Assembly: GCF_040545875.1 (NCBI RefSeq)
Contig: NZ_JBEPMR010000006.1
From: Faecalicatena_A orotica
GTDB taxonomy: Bacteria > Bacillota > Clostridia > Lachnospirales > Lachnospiraceae
DNA: 64,000 nt
Reading direction: 5' to 3' (one strand)
The position numbers and the translations under genes were made by a program. This document shows, piece after piece, positions 8,829-16,311 of this stretch. How positions within the stretch are numbered: position 1 is the stretch's first letter; each line of letters begins with the position of its first letter. The notes under the pieces were generated by a model. It saw only the letters and a list, made by a program, of their open reading frames with translations, did no database searches and had not been told where the DNA came from.

Positions 8829-8949
8829 ATTCTTCGGGGTCGGGTGTAATTCCCAACCGGCGGTATAGTCCGCGACCTGCTATTTTCGGATAGTGGCTGA
8901 ACTGGTGCAATTCCAGTACCGACAGTAAAGTCTGGATGAAAGAAGAAAT
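8829..8949 (+). ncRNA. FMN riboswitch (RFN element)
   Basis: The conserved aptamer blocks are visible in order: CGGGGTCGGGTGTAATTCCC, ACCGGCGGTATAGTCCGCGA, GGTGCAATTCCAGTACCGACA and AGTCTGGATGAAAGAAG. The closing P1 helix pairs 8830-8835 with 8942-8947. When FMN binds, the intrinsic terminator downstream forms and riboflavin transporter expression stops. Confidence 0.96.
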
Positions 8950-8974
8950 TTATGCCATCAAAAGCGTATTTTTT

Positions 8975-9005
8975 AGCCCCGGATAATATCCGGGGCTTTT
9001 CTTTT
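8975..9005 (+). terminator. Intrinsic terminator of the FMN riboswitch
   Basis: A perfect 10-bp stem (8975-8984 with 8988-8997, AGCCCCGGAT and its complement) with a 3-nt loop is followed by TTTTCTTTT. It is the expression platform that decides whether ribU is transcribed. Confidence 0.93.
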
Positions 9006-9115
9006 GGGATTTTTTGGAACACAGAAAATTCTGTTATGTACGCGGCCGACATGATTTCCGGGAAGATTTTCTTTCTTTTCAATTCAATTTTTTTAATTAA
9101 AGGAGAGAAACGACT

Positions 9116-9742
9116 ATGAGCACAGAGACAAATGTAGTATCAAGGACACAAAGTAAAATTGGCGTCCGCACAATCGCACAGATCAGCATGTTATCCGCAA
9201 TTGCAACAGTATTGATGCTGTTCGAGATTCCACTGCCGTTCGCACCGGCATTTTATGAGATCGACTTCAGTGAAGTTCCGGTACTGGTAGGCTGCTTCGT
9301 CATGGGACCTATGGCAGGTGCCGTGATCGAGCTGGTAAAGATCCTTCTGAACTTTATTATCAACGGCACGATTACAGCAGGTGTCGGCGAGATCGCAAAT
9401 TTCCTGATCGGGTGTGCATTATGTGTTCCGGCGGGATTGATTTATAAGAGGAACCGTACAAGAAAGAATGCCATTGTGGGAATGGCTGTCGGCACTGTAT
9501 TTATGACGGTAATTGGATGTGCACTGAATGCATATATCCTGCTTCCAACTTATGCCGCGGCATTTGGAATGCCGATTGATTCATTAGTGGAGATGGGGAC
9601 GGCGGTGAATGCACATATTACAAGTTTATCCACATTCGTATTCTTTGCAGTCGGACCATTTAACCTGCTGAAGGGTACACTGGTTTCCCTGATTGTATTT
9701 CTGATTTATAAGAAGATCAGCCCGATCTTTAGAATGAGATAA
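9116..9742 (+). CDS. ribU: Riboflavin transporter, ECF-type substrate-binding subunit RibU
   Basis: This 208-residue membrane protein has five to six hydrophobic segments. The N-terminal ISMLSAIATVLMLFEIPLPF and the loop FYEIDFSEVPVLVGCFVMGPMAG match RibU. It is the S component that binds riboflavin and works with the shared ECF energising module (EcfA1/A2/T) encoded elsewhere. The FMN riboswitch directly ahead confirms the substrate. AAAGGAGAG precedes the ATG. It forms a single-gene transcript, closed by a terminator 15 nt after the stop. Confidence 0.95.
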   Translation: MSTETNVVSRTQSKIGVRTIAQISMLSAIATVLMLFEIPLPFAPAFYEIDFSEVPVLVGCFVMGPMAGAVIELVKILLNFIINGTITAGVGEIANFLIGCALCVPAGLIYKRNRTRKNAIVGMAVGTVFMTVIGCALNAYILLPTYAAAFGMPIDSLVEMGTAVNAHITSLSTFVFFAVGPFNLLKGTLVSLIVFLIYKKISPIFRMR

Positions 9743-9756
9743 ATAAGAAGATACGA

Positions 9757-9800
9757 AAGACACTGTCCTGAGCGGAATGCCCGGGCAGCGTCTTTTCTTT
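9757..9800 (+). terminator. Terminator after ribU
   Basis: AAGACACTGTCC (9757-9768) pairs with GGGCAGCGTCTT (9783-9794) with one mismatch and one G-U, followed by TTCTTTT. Confidence 0.8.
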
Positions 9801-9932
9801 TGTCCAATATCCTCTTACCGATGCCCAGCGACCTTTGGCCGTTTATGAGTAGACAATTATAAAAAACTCGGATAAGATAAAGAAAAAGAGGGAAGACATT
9901 ATTACTAAACGGTACGGCAGGAGGGAAATGGA

Positions 9933-10385
9933 ATGAAGGTGGAAATAGAAAAGATAGATAAAGAGAAGCTGGAGACCGCAAGGCTGATGGTACATGAGGA
10001 AGATGAAAGTATCAGGAGGTTATCCGGTTTTATAGAGCGGGAGAATTATAAACATATGCTTCTCTCCTGTTATAAGGATGACGAGATCCATCAGGTGAAA
10101 TGCAGAGAGATTTTTTATATCGAATCACTGATGGAGGTACAGTACATCCATATGAATGGGGAAATCTACTGTACCAGAAAGCGGCTGTATGAATTGGAAA
10201 GGATTCTGCCGGTGGAATTTGTGAGGGCATCGAAGTCGGTTCTACTCAATACGGCAAAGGTGGAACGCTATAAGCCCATACCGGGCGGGATTATGATGGC
10301 GGAATTTGAGAATGGTGACAGTACTTATATTTCCAGAAAATATTTAAAAGGCCTTCGGGCACAAATTAAGGAGGGATTGTTATGA
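9933..10385 (+). CDS. Stand-alone LytTR-domain transcriptional regulator
   Basis: This 150-residue protein lacks a receiver domain. After about 40 residues it consists of a LytTR DNA-binding domain: VKCREIFYIESLMEVQYIHMNG, then YCTRKRLYELERILP, FVRASKSVLLNTAKVERYKP and TYISRKYLKGLRAQI. That is the beta-rich fold of AgrA/LytR regulators. It is preceded by GGAGGG and overlaps the next gene by ATGA, so the two are translationally coupled. Pairs made of a LytTR regulator and a membrane protein are known as LytTR regulatory systems (for example HdrRM and BrsRM of Streptococcus mutans), where the membrane partner restrains the regulator. The target here is unknown, perhaps itself. Confidence 0.88.
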   Translation: MKVEIEKIDKEKLETARLMVHEEDESIRRLSGFIERENYKHMLLSCYKDDEIHQVKCREIFYIESLMEVQYIHMNGEIYCTRKRLYELERILPVEFVRASKSVLLNTAKVERYKPIPGGIMMAEFENGDSTYISRKYLKGLRAQIKEGLL

Positions 10386-11032
10386 GAGCGCATGGAATAT
10401 CAGAAGAAACAAAGGAAAAAGTACTTTATGGATGCTTTTTTGGGTTGGTTTTATTTGCCAGCTCGGCAGTGTATCTGAGTTTTTCAAAGGATACGGCTGC
10501 GATTGCAGGAATGCTTAAGTTTGTCCCTGCTGCATTGATTGTGTATCTGCTTGTGGGAAATTTGTTTATCTGGCTTTATAACAGGCAGGGAAACAGAAAA
10601 ATCAGTCAATGGTTTAACGGGGCAGCAGCGGTTTACTGGATTTCGATTTTTGCAGGTTTTTTTGTTTTACTGTCGATTGTTTTACCGGGCGTTCTGCGGA
10701 ATATCGTACTGGTGAACATTGCGGTGGCTTTTGTCTGCTGGTTAGTGGATTATCGTTCCTTTAAGAAAATAGCGGAAGAATTAAACGGGGAAGTTGTGAA
10801 AGGGCGGTACCTTGTTGTGGATTTAGAGGAATGCCCCAGAAGTGTGGATGCATTTTGCAGGGAAATAGAAGATTACTGCAGAAAGAACAGGATCACGCTG
10901 GAGTTCATTACGAGGGGGAAGCCCGCGGTAGTTAAGATGGACGGTCAGACATACCATGTGGAACTGGATTCCTTCTATTCCCAGTTCGGACCGATGTATG
11001 CACTGAAATTTGGACAATATTATAAGAAATAG
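10382..11032 (+). CDS. Four-segment membrane protein, putative partner/inhibitor of the LytTR regulator
   Basis: This 216-residue protein has four predicted membrane segments (about residues 18-38, 44-66, 84-106 and 109-127) followed by a soluble C-terminal tail of about 85 residues (KKIAEELNGEVVKGRYLVVDLEECP onward). The first 130 residues resemble the DUF3021-type membrane proteins found beside LytTR regulators; the soluble tail is not something I recognise. Coupling to the regulator by a 4-nt overlap is the main functional clue. Inference: it holds the regulator at the membrane until a membrane or envelope signal releases it. Confidence 0.7.
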   Translation: MRAHGISEETKEKVLYGCFFGLVLFASSAVYLSFSKDTAAIAGMLKFVPAALIVYLLVGNLFIWLYNRQGNRKISQWFNGAAAVYWISIFAGFFVLLSIVLPGVLRNIVLVNIAVAFVCWLVDYRSFKKIAEELNGEVVKGRYLVVDLEECPRSVDAFCREIEDYCRKNRITLEFITRGKPAVVKMDGQTYHVELDSFYSQFGPMYALKFGQYYKK

Positions 11033-11061
11033 GCATCTGCCTGTGACTCAGTAGAAAAGCA

Positions 11062-11100
11062 AAACACACCTCCGGCCTAGTAACCGCCGGAGGTGTGTTT
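11062..11100. terminator. Bidirectional terminator between convergent genes
   Basis: A perfect 15-bp stem (11062-11076 with 11086-11100, AAACACACCTCCGGC) with a 9-nt loop. A and T runs on its two sides let it serve the LytTR pair on the plus strand and the MATE gene on the minus strand. Confidence 0.92.
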
Positions 11101-11103
11101 ATT

Positions 11104-12453
11104 TCATATCTTGAATTTTTTCATTCGGTAAAAATAGTAGATGATAAATAGGACTGCCGTAGAAATCCATGTAACCGGATAGCTGAAAATGATGGCCGGA
11201 ATGGTCGGTTTAATCTTGAGCGCGCCGATGATCCATACCACTCTCAGCAGGCAGATCCCACACATCGTAATAATCATCGGGATTACAACGTCACCGATCC
11301 CCCTCAGGGAACCTGACAGTATTTCGATGATTACGAATACGATATACCACGGTGTGATAAGCAGGAGCATTTCGGAGCCAATCCGGATTACTTCGGCATC
11401 ATTCGTAAACAGGCGGAACAGGAAGGTACGGGCCACAATGAGGAACAGCACAAGTACTCCGGACATAATAAAATCAATGCCAAGGCAGACGCGGGTGCTC
11501 CGTTTGATACGGTCCATTTTTTTTGCACCGTAATTCTGCCCGACGAAAGTGGTGATTGAAATTCCGAAAGCACTGCTGACCATCCAGAATACAGCATCCA
11601 ATTTCCCGTATACGGACCAGGCTGCCGCAGTATCTGTTCCAAAGTCATTCAGGGCGGCCTGTATGATTACATTTGTAATGCTGTACATTACGGACTGGAA
11701 ACCGGCGGGAAGCCCGATGTGAAGCTGGGACTTCAGTACGGATTTGTGCAGCCGGATCTGCCGGATAAAAAGCTTCAGGATGCCGTCGGAAATCATGAGC
11801 TTTCGCGTGACAAGCACGGCGCTGCAGGCCTGAGAGATTAGAGTAGCCAGCGCGACTCCGAGAACCCCCATGTGGAATACTACAACAAACAGAGTATCCA
11901 GTATAATATTCATTACACAACAGAAAATCAGGTAATAAAGCGGATGTCTGGAATCCCCGACTGCGCGCAGGACGCTGGACCCCATATTATATATGAAGAC
12001 AAATAAAATTCCGGTAAAATAAATACGCAGATACATCGTAGAGTCCGCCATGATTTCTTCCGGGGTATGCATCCATTCGAGCATAGACGGAGCCAGTACG
12101 ATCCCGAGTACACTAATGACGATACTTCCGGCTATCGAAAAAGCATAGGCAGTATGCAGGCTCTGACGCACGGTGCGTTCGTCCTGTGCCCCAAAAAACT
12201 GCGCAATCACGACGGAAGCGCCGGAGGACAACCCGGTAAAAAAGCCGACGATCAGGTTGATAATCTGGGTGGAAGACCCTCCTACACTTGCAAGGGCTTC
12301 TTTACCCACAAAGTGTCCGACAATAACCGTGTCAATTGTATTATAAAGCTGCTGGAAAAAGGTTCCGAATACAATCGGAAAAAAGAACAGAAGAAGCTGC
12401 CTCCAGATGACTCCTTCTGTGATCTGATTTACATTTGAATTTCCCCGTCTCAT
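11104..12453 (-). CDS. MATE-family efflux transporter
   Basis: This 449-residue protein with 12 predicted membrane segments belongs to the MatE family. The signature VIVGHFVGKEALASVGGSS in the first segment pair and the FGISITTFVGQNYGAKKMDRI repeat in the second half are typical. Family members export cationic drugs, dyes or metabolites using a sodium or proton gradient. The gene stands alone, read leftward into the terminator at 11062. The substrate is not predictable. Confidence 0.93.
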   Translation of the reverse strand: MRRGNSNVNQITEGVIWRQLLLFFFPIVFGTFFQQLYNTIDTVIVGHFVGKEALASVGGSSTQIINLIVGFFTGLSSGASVVIAQFFGAQDERTVRQSLHTAYAFSIAGSIVISVLGIVLAPSMLEWMHTPEEIMADSTMYLRIYFTGILFVFIYNMGSSVLRAVGDSRHPLYYLIFCCVMNIILDTLFVVVFHMGVLGVALATLISQACSAVLVTRKLMISDGILKLFIRQIRLHKSVLKSQLHIGLPAGFQSVMYSITNVIIQAALNDFGTDTAAAWSVYGKLDAVFWMVSSAFGISITTFVGQNYGAKKMDRIKRSTRVCLGIDFIMSGVLVLFLIVARTFLFRLFTNDAEVIRIGSEMLLLITPWYIVFVIIEILSGSLRGIGDVVIPMIITMCGICLLRVVWIIGALKIKPTIPAIIFSYPVTWISTAVLFIIYYFYRMKKFKI

Positions 12454-12751
12454 TTCTAAAGCCTCACTCTAAATAAAATTTTTCTTTTGCAGATGAATCC
12501 GCCTTTATGAATTTCACCTTTGGCGGACACCGTTACTGTGCGTCCTGAAAGGGCACGGACAATAACGATTTTATGTGATATGGCTACTATATCATGAAAA
12601 ATATCGGCTGTCGATAGATTGTTTCCGGATTGACAGCGATCAGTAAGCAGTCATGTAAATCCGAAAATAAATTTAGAAGAAAAATACAATAATGGAAGAG
12701 AATGCAAGGATGTGATATTATGAAATAAGATTAAAAAGGAGGACAAAAGAT
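12454..12751. other. Intergenic region between divergent MATE and flavoprotein genes
   Basis: This 298-bp stretch holds no gene. A plus-strand TTGACA at 12630-12635 has only a weak -10 candidate (ATGTAA, 12653-12658) at 17 bp. No stronger signal was found for either direction. Confidence 0.4.
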
Positions 12752-13228
12752 ATGCCGCGAATGAAAAGAAGAGACAGGGAGATAGAAACACGGGAGGAGA
12801 TGCTGCATGTACTGGATACATGCAAGGTGATACGAATCGCGATGTATGATGAGGATGGAATCTATCTCCTTCCAATGAACTTCGGATATACATATGAGGG
12901 AAAAGAATTGATCTTCTATCTCCATGCCGCTCTGGAAGGAAAGAAACTGGACCTGCTTCAGAAAAATCAAAAAGTAGGCTTTGAACTGGACTGCGACCAT
13001 GAGCTGATCGAAGGAAGAGTTGCATGCCAGTATGGCTTTCGCTATGCCAGTATTGTCGGACAGGGAAAGGCGGAGATCATAGATGATCCAGCAGAAAAAA
13101 TCAAGGCACTCAGCATATTAATGAAGTGCCAGACAGGAAAGGACTTCGAATTTAACGAACGACTCGTATCAATTGTGTCAGTCATTAAGATTACAGCAGA
13201 AGAATTCAGTGGGAAGCGGAGAGAATAA
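12752..13228 (+). CDS. Pyridoxamine 5'-phosphate oxidase-like flavoprotein (NimA-type)
   Basis: This 158-residue protein has the split-barrel FMN-binding fold. The pattern VIRIAMYDEDGIYLLPMNFGYTYEGKELIFYLHAALEGKKLDLLQKNQKVGFELD is typical of the NimA-like group (5-nitroimidazole reductases and heme/flavin-binding relatives). The histidine in FYLHAA is the conserved NimA-type residue. It has an AAAGGAGG site and is monocistronic. The natural substrate is unknown; nitroimidazole reduction is a property of some relatives and is not shown here. Confidence 0.85.
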   Translation: MPRMKRRDREIETREEMLHVLDTCKVIRIAMYDEDGIYLLPMNFGYTYEGKELIFYLHAALEGKKLDLLQKNQKVGFELDCDHELIEGRVACQYGFRYASIVGQGKAEIIDDPAEKIKALSILMKCQTGKDFEFNERLVSIVSVIKITAEEFSGKRRE

Positions 13229-13273
13229 TCTGTAAATTTACATTTGTTTAACCGAAGTTTGAACTGTATTTGA

Positions 13274-13302
13274 TTGTTTCTTAATACTGATATTGCTATA
13301 AT
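13274..13302 (+). promoter_or_regulatory. Promoter of phnW-phnX
   Basis: TTGTTT (13274-13279), a 17-bp spacer and an extended -10 TGCTATAAT (TATAAT at 13297-13302). Confidence 0.78.
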
Positions 13303-13365
13303 TTCAATGCTATTTATAACGGATGCTACAGGCCGGAGAAAGATTGAGAGGAGAATTTTTACATT

Positions 13366-14463
13366 ATGAAGAATTATAAGTTACTGACGCCGGGACCGCT
13401 GACGACCACAAATACCGTGAAGGAGGAGATGCTTTTTGACCACTGTACCTGGGATGATGATTATAAAGTAATTACACTTGAGATTAGAAGGAAGCTGCTT
13501 GAACTTGCGCACGTATCGGAAGAGGATTACACAGTAGTGCTGATGCAGGGAAGTGGTACTTTTGGTGTGGAGTCTGTGCTGACCAGTGTTGTCGGAGATG
13601 AGGATAAGCTGCTTATCATAGCAAACGGTGCTTATGGCGAGCGGATGGAAGATATCGCGAAGCACGCAGGAATCCCGTATATGATTCATCATGAGGTATA
13701 CTATAAAGTGCCGGATGCGCAGAAAATTGCGGAAATACTTGATCAGAATCCGGACATTACACATGTATCTATGGTTCACAGTGAAACAACATCTGGGATT
13801 CTCAATGATATTGAGGCTGTATCAAAGGTTGTTAAGGAAAGAAACAGAACCATGATCGTCGATGCAATGAGTAGTTTTGGCGGTGTGGATATCCCTGTTG
13901 GGGAATGGGGAATTGATTTTATCGTCAGCAGCGCGAATAAATGTATTCAAGGTGTGCCGGGATTTTCATTCATCATCGCCAATAAACAAAAACTGGTTGA
14001 GAGTAAAGGTAAGGCGAGGAGCCTTTCACTGGATCTGTATGACCAGTGGGCGACGATGGACAAAGACGGAAAATGGAGATTTACATCACCAACACATGTT
14101 GTACTTGCATTTTCACAGGCACTTAAAGAAATGGAAGAAGAGGGAGGCATTCCGGCGAGAAATAAGAGGTATACGGATAATAACAAACTTCTTATTGAAA
14201 AAATGGCAGAACTGGGAATACATCCTTATATAGAAGCAGAACATCAGGGGCCGATCATTACGACATTTTTCTATCCGGAGAATCATAAATTTTCATTTAC
14301 TGACATGTATACATACATCAAAGACCGCGGATACGCCATTTATCCGGGGAAAGTGACAGAAGCCGAGACTTTCCGTATCGGTAATATCGGTGAAATTTAT
14401 GAAGAGGATATTTTGAAATTAATCGAAATTCTTACACAATTTTTAAAGGAAAATAATGAGTAA
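13366..14463 (+). CDS. phnW: 2-aminoethylphosphonate-pyruvate transaminase
   Basis: This 365-residue class V PLP aminotransferase moves the amino group of 2-aminoethylphosphonate to pyruvate, giving phosphonoacetaldehyde and alanine. The start KNYKLLTPGPLTTTNTVKEEM, the region LMQGSGTFGVESVLTS and the PLP lysine in SSANKCIQGVPG (Lys192) are all diagnostic of PhnW. It is followed by phnX, whose frame begins 16 nt after the phnW stop, making the two-step phosphonatase pathway complete. No phosphonate transporter lies nearby, so substrate may come from endogenous phosphonolipids or from a transporter elsewhere. Confidence 0.95.
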   Translation: MKNYKLLTPGPLTTTNTVKEEMLFDHCTWDDDYKVITLEIRRKLLELAHVSEEDYTVVLMQGSGTFGVESVLTSVVGDEDKLLIIANGAYGERMEDIAKHAGIPYMIHHEVYYKVPDAQKIAEILDQNPDITHVSMVHSETTSGILNDIEAVSKVVKERNRTMIVDAMSSFGGVDIPVGEWGIDFIVSSANKCIQGVPGFSFIIANKQKLVESKGKARSLSLDLYDQWATMDKDGKWRFTSPTHVVLAFSQALKEMEEEGGIPARNKRYTDNNKLLIEKMAELGIHPYIEAEHQGPIITTFFYPENHKFSFTDMYTYIKDRGYAIYPGKVTEAETFRIGNIGEIYEEDILKLIEILTQFLKENNE

Positions 14464-14479
14464 AACAAGGAGATACGTA

Positions 14480-15259
14480 ATGAACAGAAAAATTGAGGCA
14501 GTCATATTTGACTGGGCCGGCACCACGGTAGACTACGGTTGTTTTGCGCCGGTACAGGCTTTTGTGGAAGTATTCCGTAAAGCGGGAATCGAACCTACGA
14601 TGGAAGAGGTAAGAAAGCCGATGGGGATGCTGAAAAGGGATCACATTAAAACAATGCTGGCGATGCCAAGAATCCGGGAGCAATGGATTGAAAAATACGG
14701 GCAGGAGCCGGGGGAGCCTGATATAGACAGGCTGTACGAGTCCTTTGAAGAAAATCTGATGGGGATTCTGGACCAGTTCGCAAAGCCAAAGCCATATGTT
14801 CTGGAGACTGTGGCTAAGCTGCGTGAGAAGGGCATTAAGATCGGTTCAACAACAGGCTATACCGACGAAATGATGGAGGTTGTTGTGCCAAAGGCAAAAG
14901 AGGAAGGCTACGAGCCGGATGCCTGGTTTTCACCAAATTCTGTGGGAAATGCCGGAAGGCCTTATCCTTACATGATATTTAAAAACATGGAGGTTCTTAG
15001 AATCACATCCACAGCTAATGTAGTAAAAGTAGGGGATACCGTATCCGACATCAAAGAAGGAAAAAATGCGGGTGTATTTACTATTGGAGTGATCGAAGGA
15101 AGCTCAGAAATGGGACTCACGCAGGAGGAATACGAAAGACTTCCCCAGAGCGAGAAAGACAGTCTTGTTAGAACTGTGGAAAAGACATATAAAGAAGCAG
15201 GGGCAGATGCGGTCATTCGGAATATGAGTGAGCTTCTGGAAGTGCTGGTGATTGACTAA
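14480..15259 (+). CDS. phnX: Phosphonoacetaldehyde hydrolase (phosphonatase)
   Basis: This 259-residue HAD-superfamily enzyme splits phosphonoacetaldehyde into acetaldehyde and phosphate. VIFDWAGTTVDYG is the HAD nucleophile motif in its PhnX form (DxAGTxxD). MGMLKRDHIK holds the Schiff-base lysine of the cap domain, and KVGDTVSDIKEGKNAG is motif IV. The start at 14480 follows AAGGAG at the right distance; an ATG at 14456 inside the phnW end is less likely. The stop codon overlaps the edge of a long palindrome that probably terminates the operon. Confidence 0.95.
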   Translation: MNRKIEAVIFDWAGTTVDYGCFAPVQAFVEVFRKAGIEPTMEEVRKPMGMLKRDHIKTMLAMPRIREQWIEKYGQEPGEPDIDRLYESFEENLMGILDQFAKPKPYVLETVAKLREKGIKIGSTTGYTDEMMEVVVPKAKEEGYEPDAWFSPNSVGNAGRPYPYMIFKNMEVLRITSTANVVKVGDTVSDIKEGKNAGVFTIGVIEGSSEMGLTQEEYERLPQSEKDSLVRTVEKTYKEAGADAVIRNMSELLEVLVID

Positions 15260-15336
15260 AAATGAGAATATTCTGAAAATGGAGTGCAAAGGGGTCTGAC
15301 CCCTTTGCACTCCATTTTCAGAATATTCTCATTTTT
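15258..15336. repeat. 79-nt perfect palindrome after phnX (terminator or REP-like element)
   Basis: Left arm 15258-15296 and right arm 15298-15336 are exact reverse complements over 39 bp, with a single central base. The centre reads GGGGTCTGACCCC. The ends have A5 and T7 runs, so it can act as a terminator in both directions. Ordinary terminators have stems of 8-15 bp. This length and the GGGGTC/GACCCC core suggest a mobile palindromic repeat of the REP/BIME or MITE kind; that part is inference. Confidence 0.8.
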
Positions 15337-15388
15337 TTCGTACCGGACCGCAGGAATTTATTGGGTGGAATAAAAGGAAATAAAAAAG

Positions 15389-15417
15389 TTGACAGATCCG
15401 ATTTTTTGTAGTAGAAT
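15389..15417 (+). promoter_or_regulatory. Promoter of the wall hydrolase gene
   Basis: TTGACA (15389-15394), a 17-bp spacer and TAGAAT (15412-15417). A second -10-like TATATT lies at 15469-15474. Confidence 0.65.
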
Positions 15418-15423
15418 GCGTTT

Positions 15424-15440
15424 TGTAACAAATTTGTAAT
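15424..15440 (+). promoter_or_regulatory. WalR (YycF)-type box 1
   Basis: TGTAAC, 5 bp, TGTAAT matches the published WalR consensus TGTWAH-N5-TGTWAH exactly. A third half-site TGTAAT follows at 15444. Confidence 0.6.
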
Positions 15441-15476
15441 ATCTGTAATAAGTTTGAAATGATAAGCATATATTTT

Positions 15477-15493
15477 ATTACAAGCTTATTACA
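15477..15493 (-). promoter_or_regulatory. WalR (YycF)-type box 2, opposite strand
   Basis: On the minus strand the sequence reads TGTAAT, AAGCT, TGTAAT, a second exact WalR consensus match about 40 bp before the start codon of a wall hydrolase. Confidence 0.6.
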
Positions 15494-15533
15494 AACACGT
15501 AAAGATATTGCAACAAATCAGGAGGGTATAAAT

Positions 15534-16241
15534 ATGTTACAGGGAAAAAAATTTATAAAGGTATTGTCGGCGGTTACCGTATGCACGATGTTTACTGCCG
15601 GGTTTACAACGCAGGCGGCTTCTTCGATGCCGGAAGCGTTTACAATTGATACTGTAGATAAAGGGGAGAATACAGAAGCAATTGGCAGGATTCCAGCATT
15701 GGAGATGAAAGATACGAAAAAGGCTGCAACAGATGCAAAAACAGCTTATGATGCGGAACAGCGCAGGATAAAAGAAGAGCAGGAAAGAATCGCGGCGGAG
15801 GCACAGCGTGCTGCCGAGGAGGCCCAGCGGGCGGCGGAAGAGGCCCAGAGAGCGGCGGAGGAAGAAGCGGCGCTCTCTGCGGCGGCAGAGGCGTCAGCCA
15901 TGCCGGTTGCGGCGGGGGATCAGGAGCTTCTGGCATCCATTATCTTTTGTGAGGCGGGAAACCAGCCGTATGACGGACAGGTTGCTGTTGGAGCCGTTAT
16001 TATGAACCGCGTGAGAAGCGGTGTGTATCCGAACAGTGTTGCTGAAGTCATATATCAGTCAGGACAGTTTGGACCGGCTATGACGGGCTGGCTGGACAGT
16101 GTGCTTGCAAGTGGCGGATATACTGACACTGCAATGCAGGCAGCAGCAGATGCGATTGCAGGAGCGAATCCGATCGGGGACTGCCTTTACTTCGGAAACG
16201 GAGACTGGGGAATTCAGATCGGGGATCATTTCTTCCACTAA
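15534..16241 (+). CDS. Secreted cell wall hydrolase, SleB-like (Hydrolase_2 domain)
   Basis: This 235-residue exported protein has a signal peptide (basic GKKFIK, hydrophobic core, AQAAS-like cleavage near residue 28). Next comes an alanine/glutamate-rich coiled coil with repeated AEEAQRA heptads (about residues 75-120), then a C-terminal SleB/CwlJ-type catalytic domain. That domain begins LLASIIFCEAGNQPYDGQVAVGAVIMNRV, with the catalytic glutamate in FCEAG, and ends in GDWGIQIGDHFFH. Such enzymes are lytic transglycosylases or amidases acting on peptidoglycan. The start at 15534 follows AGGAGGG. Two WalR-like boxes upstream fit control by the WalRK wall-homeostasis system. Confidence 0.9.
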   Translation: MLQGKKFIKVLSAVTVCTMFTAGFTTQAASSMPEAFTIDTVDKGENTEAIGRIPALEMKDTKKAATDAKTAYDAEQRRIKEEQERIAAEAQRAAEEAQRAAEEAQRAAEEEAALSAAAEASAMPVAAGDQELLASIIFCEAGNQPYDGQVAVGAVIMNRVRSGVYPNSVAEVIYQSGQFGPAMTGWLDSVLASGGYTDTAMQAAADAIAGANPIGDCLYFGNGDWGIQIGDHFFH

Positions 16242-16251
16242 TTCTATAAAC

Positions 16252-16297
16252 AAAAAATCCGCGTACGGGCCGGCAAAGGGCGTACGCGGATTTTTTT
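16252..16297. terminator. Bidirectional terminator between wall hydrolase and topB
   Basis: A perfect 16-bp stem (16252-16267 with 16281-16296, AAAAAATCCGCGTACG) with A and T runs at its ends. Confidence 0.93.
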
Positions 16298-16311
16298 CAT
16301 AAAGGCCATAA

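Noticed and set aside
15780..15890. Short repeated GAGGCCCAG units as a possible CRISPR or tandem-repeat locus
   Set aside because: They encode the AEEAQRA heptads of the wall hydrolase coiled coil; there are no spacers and no cas genes.
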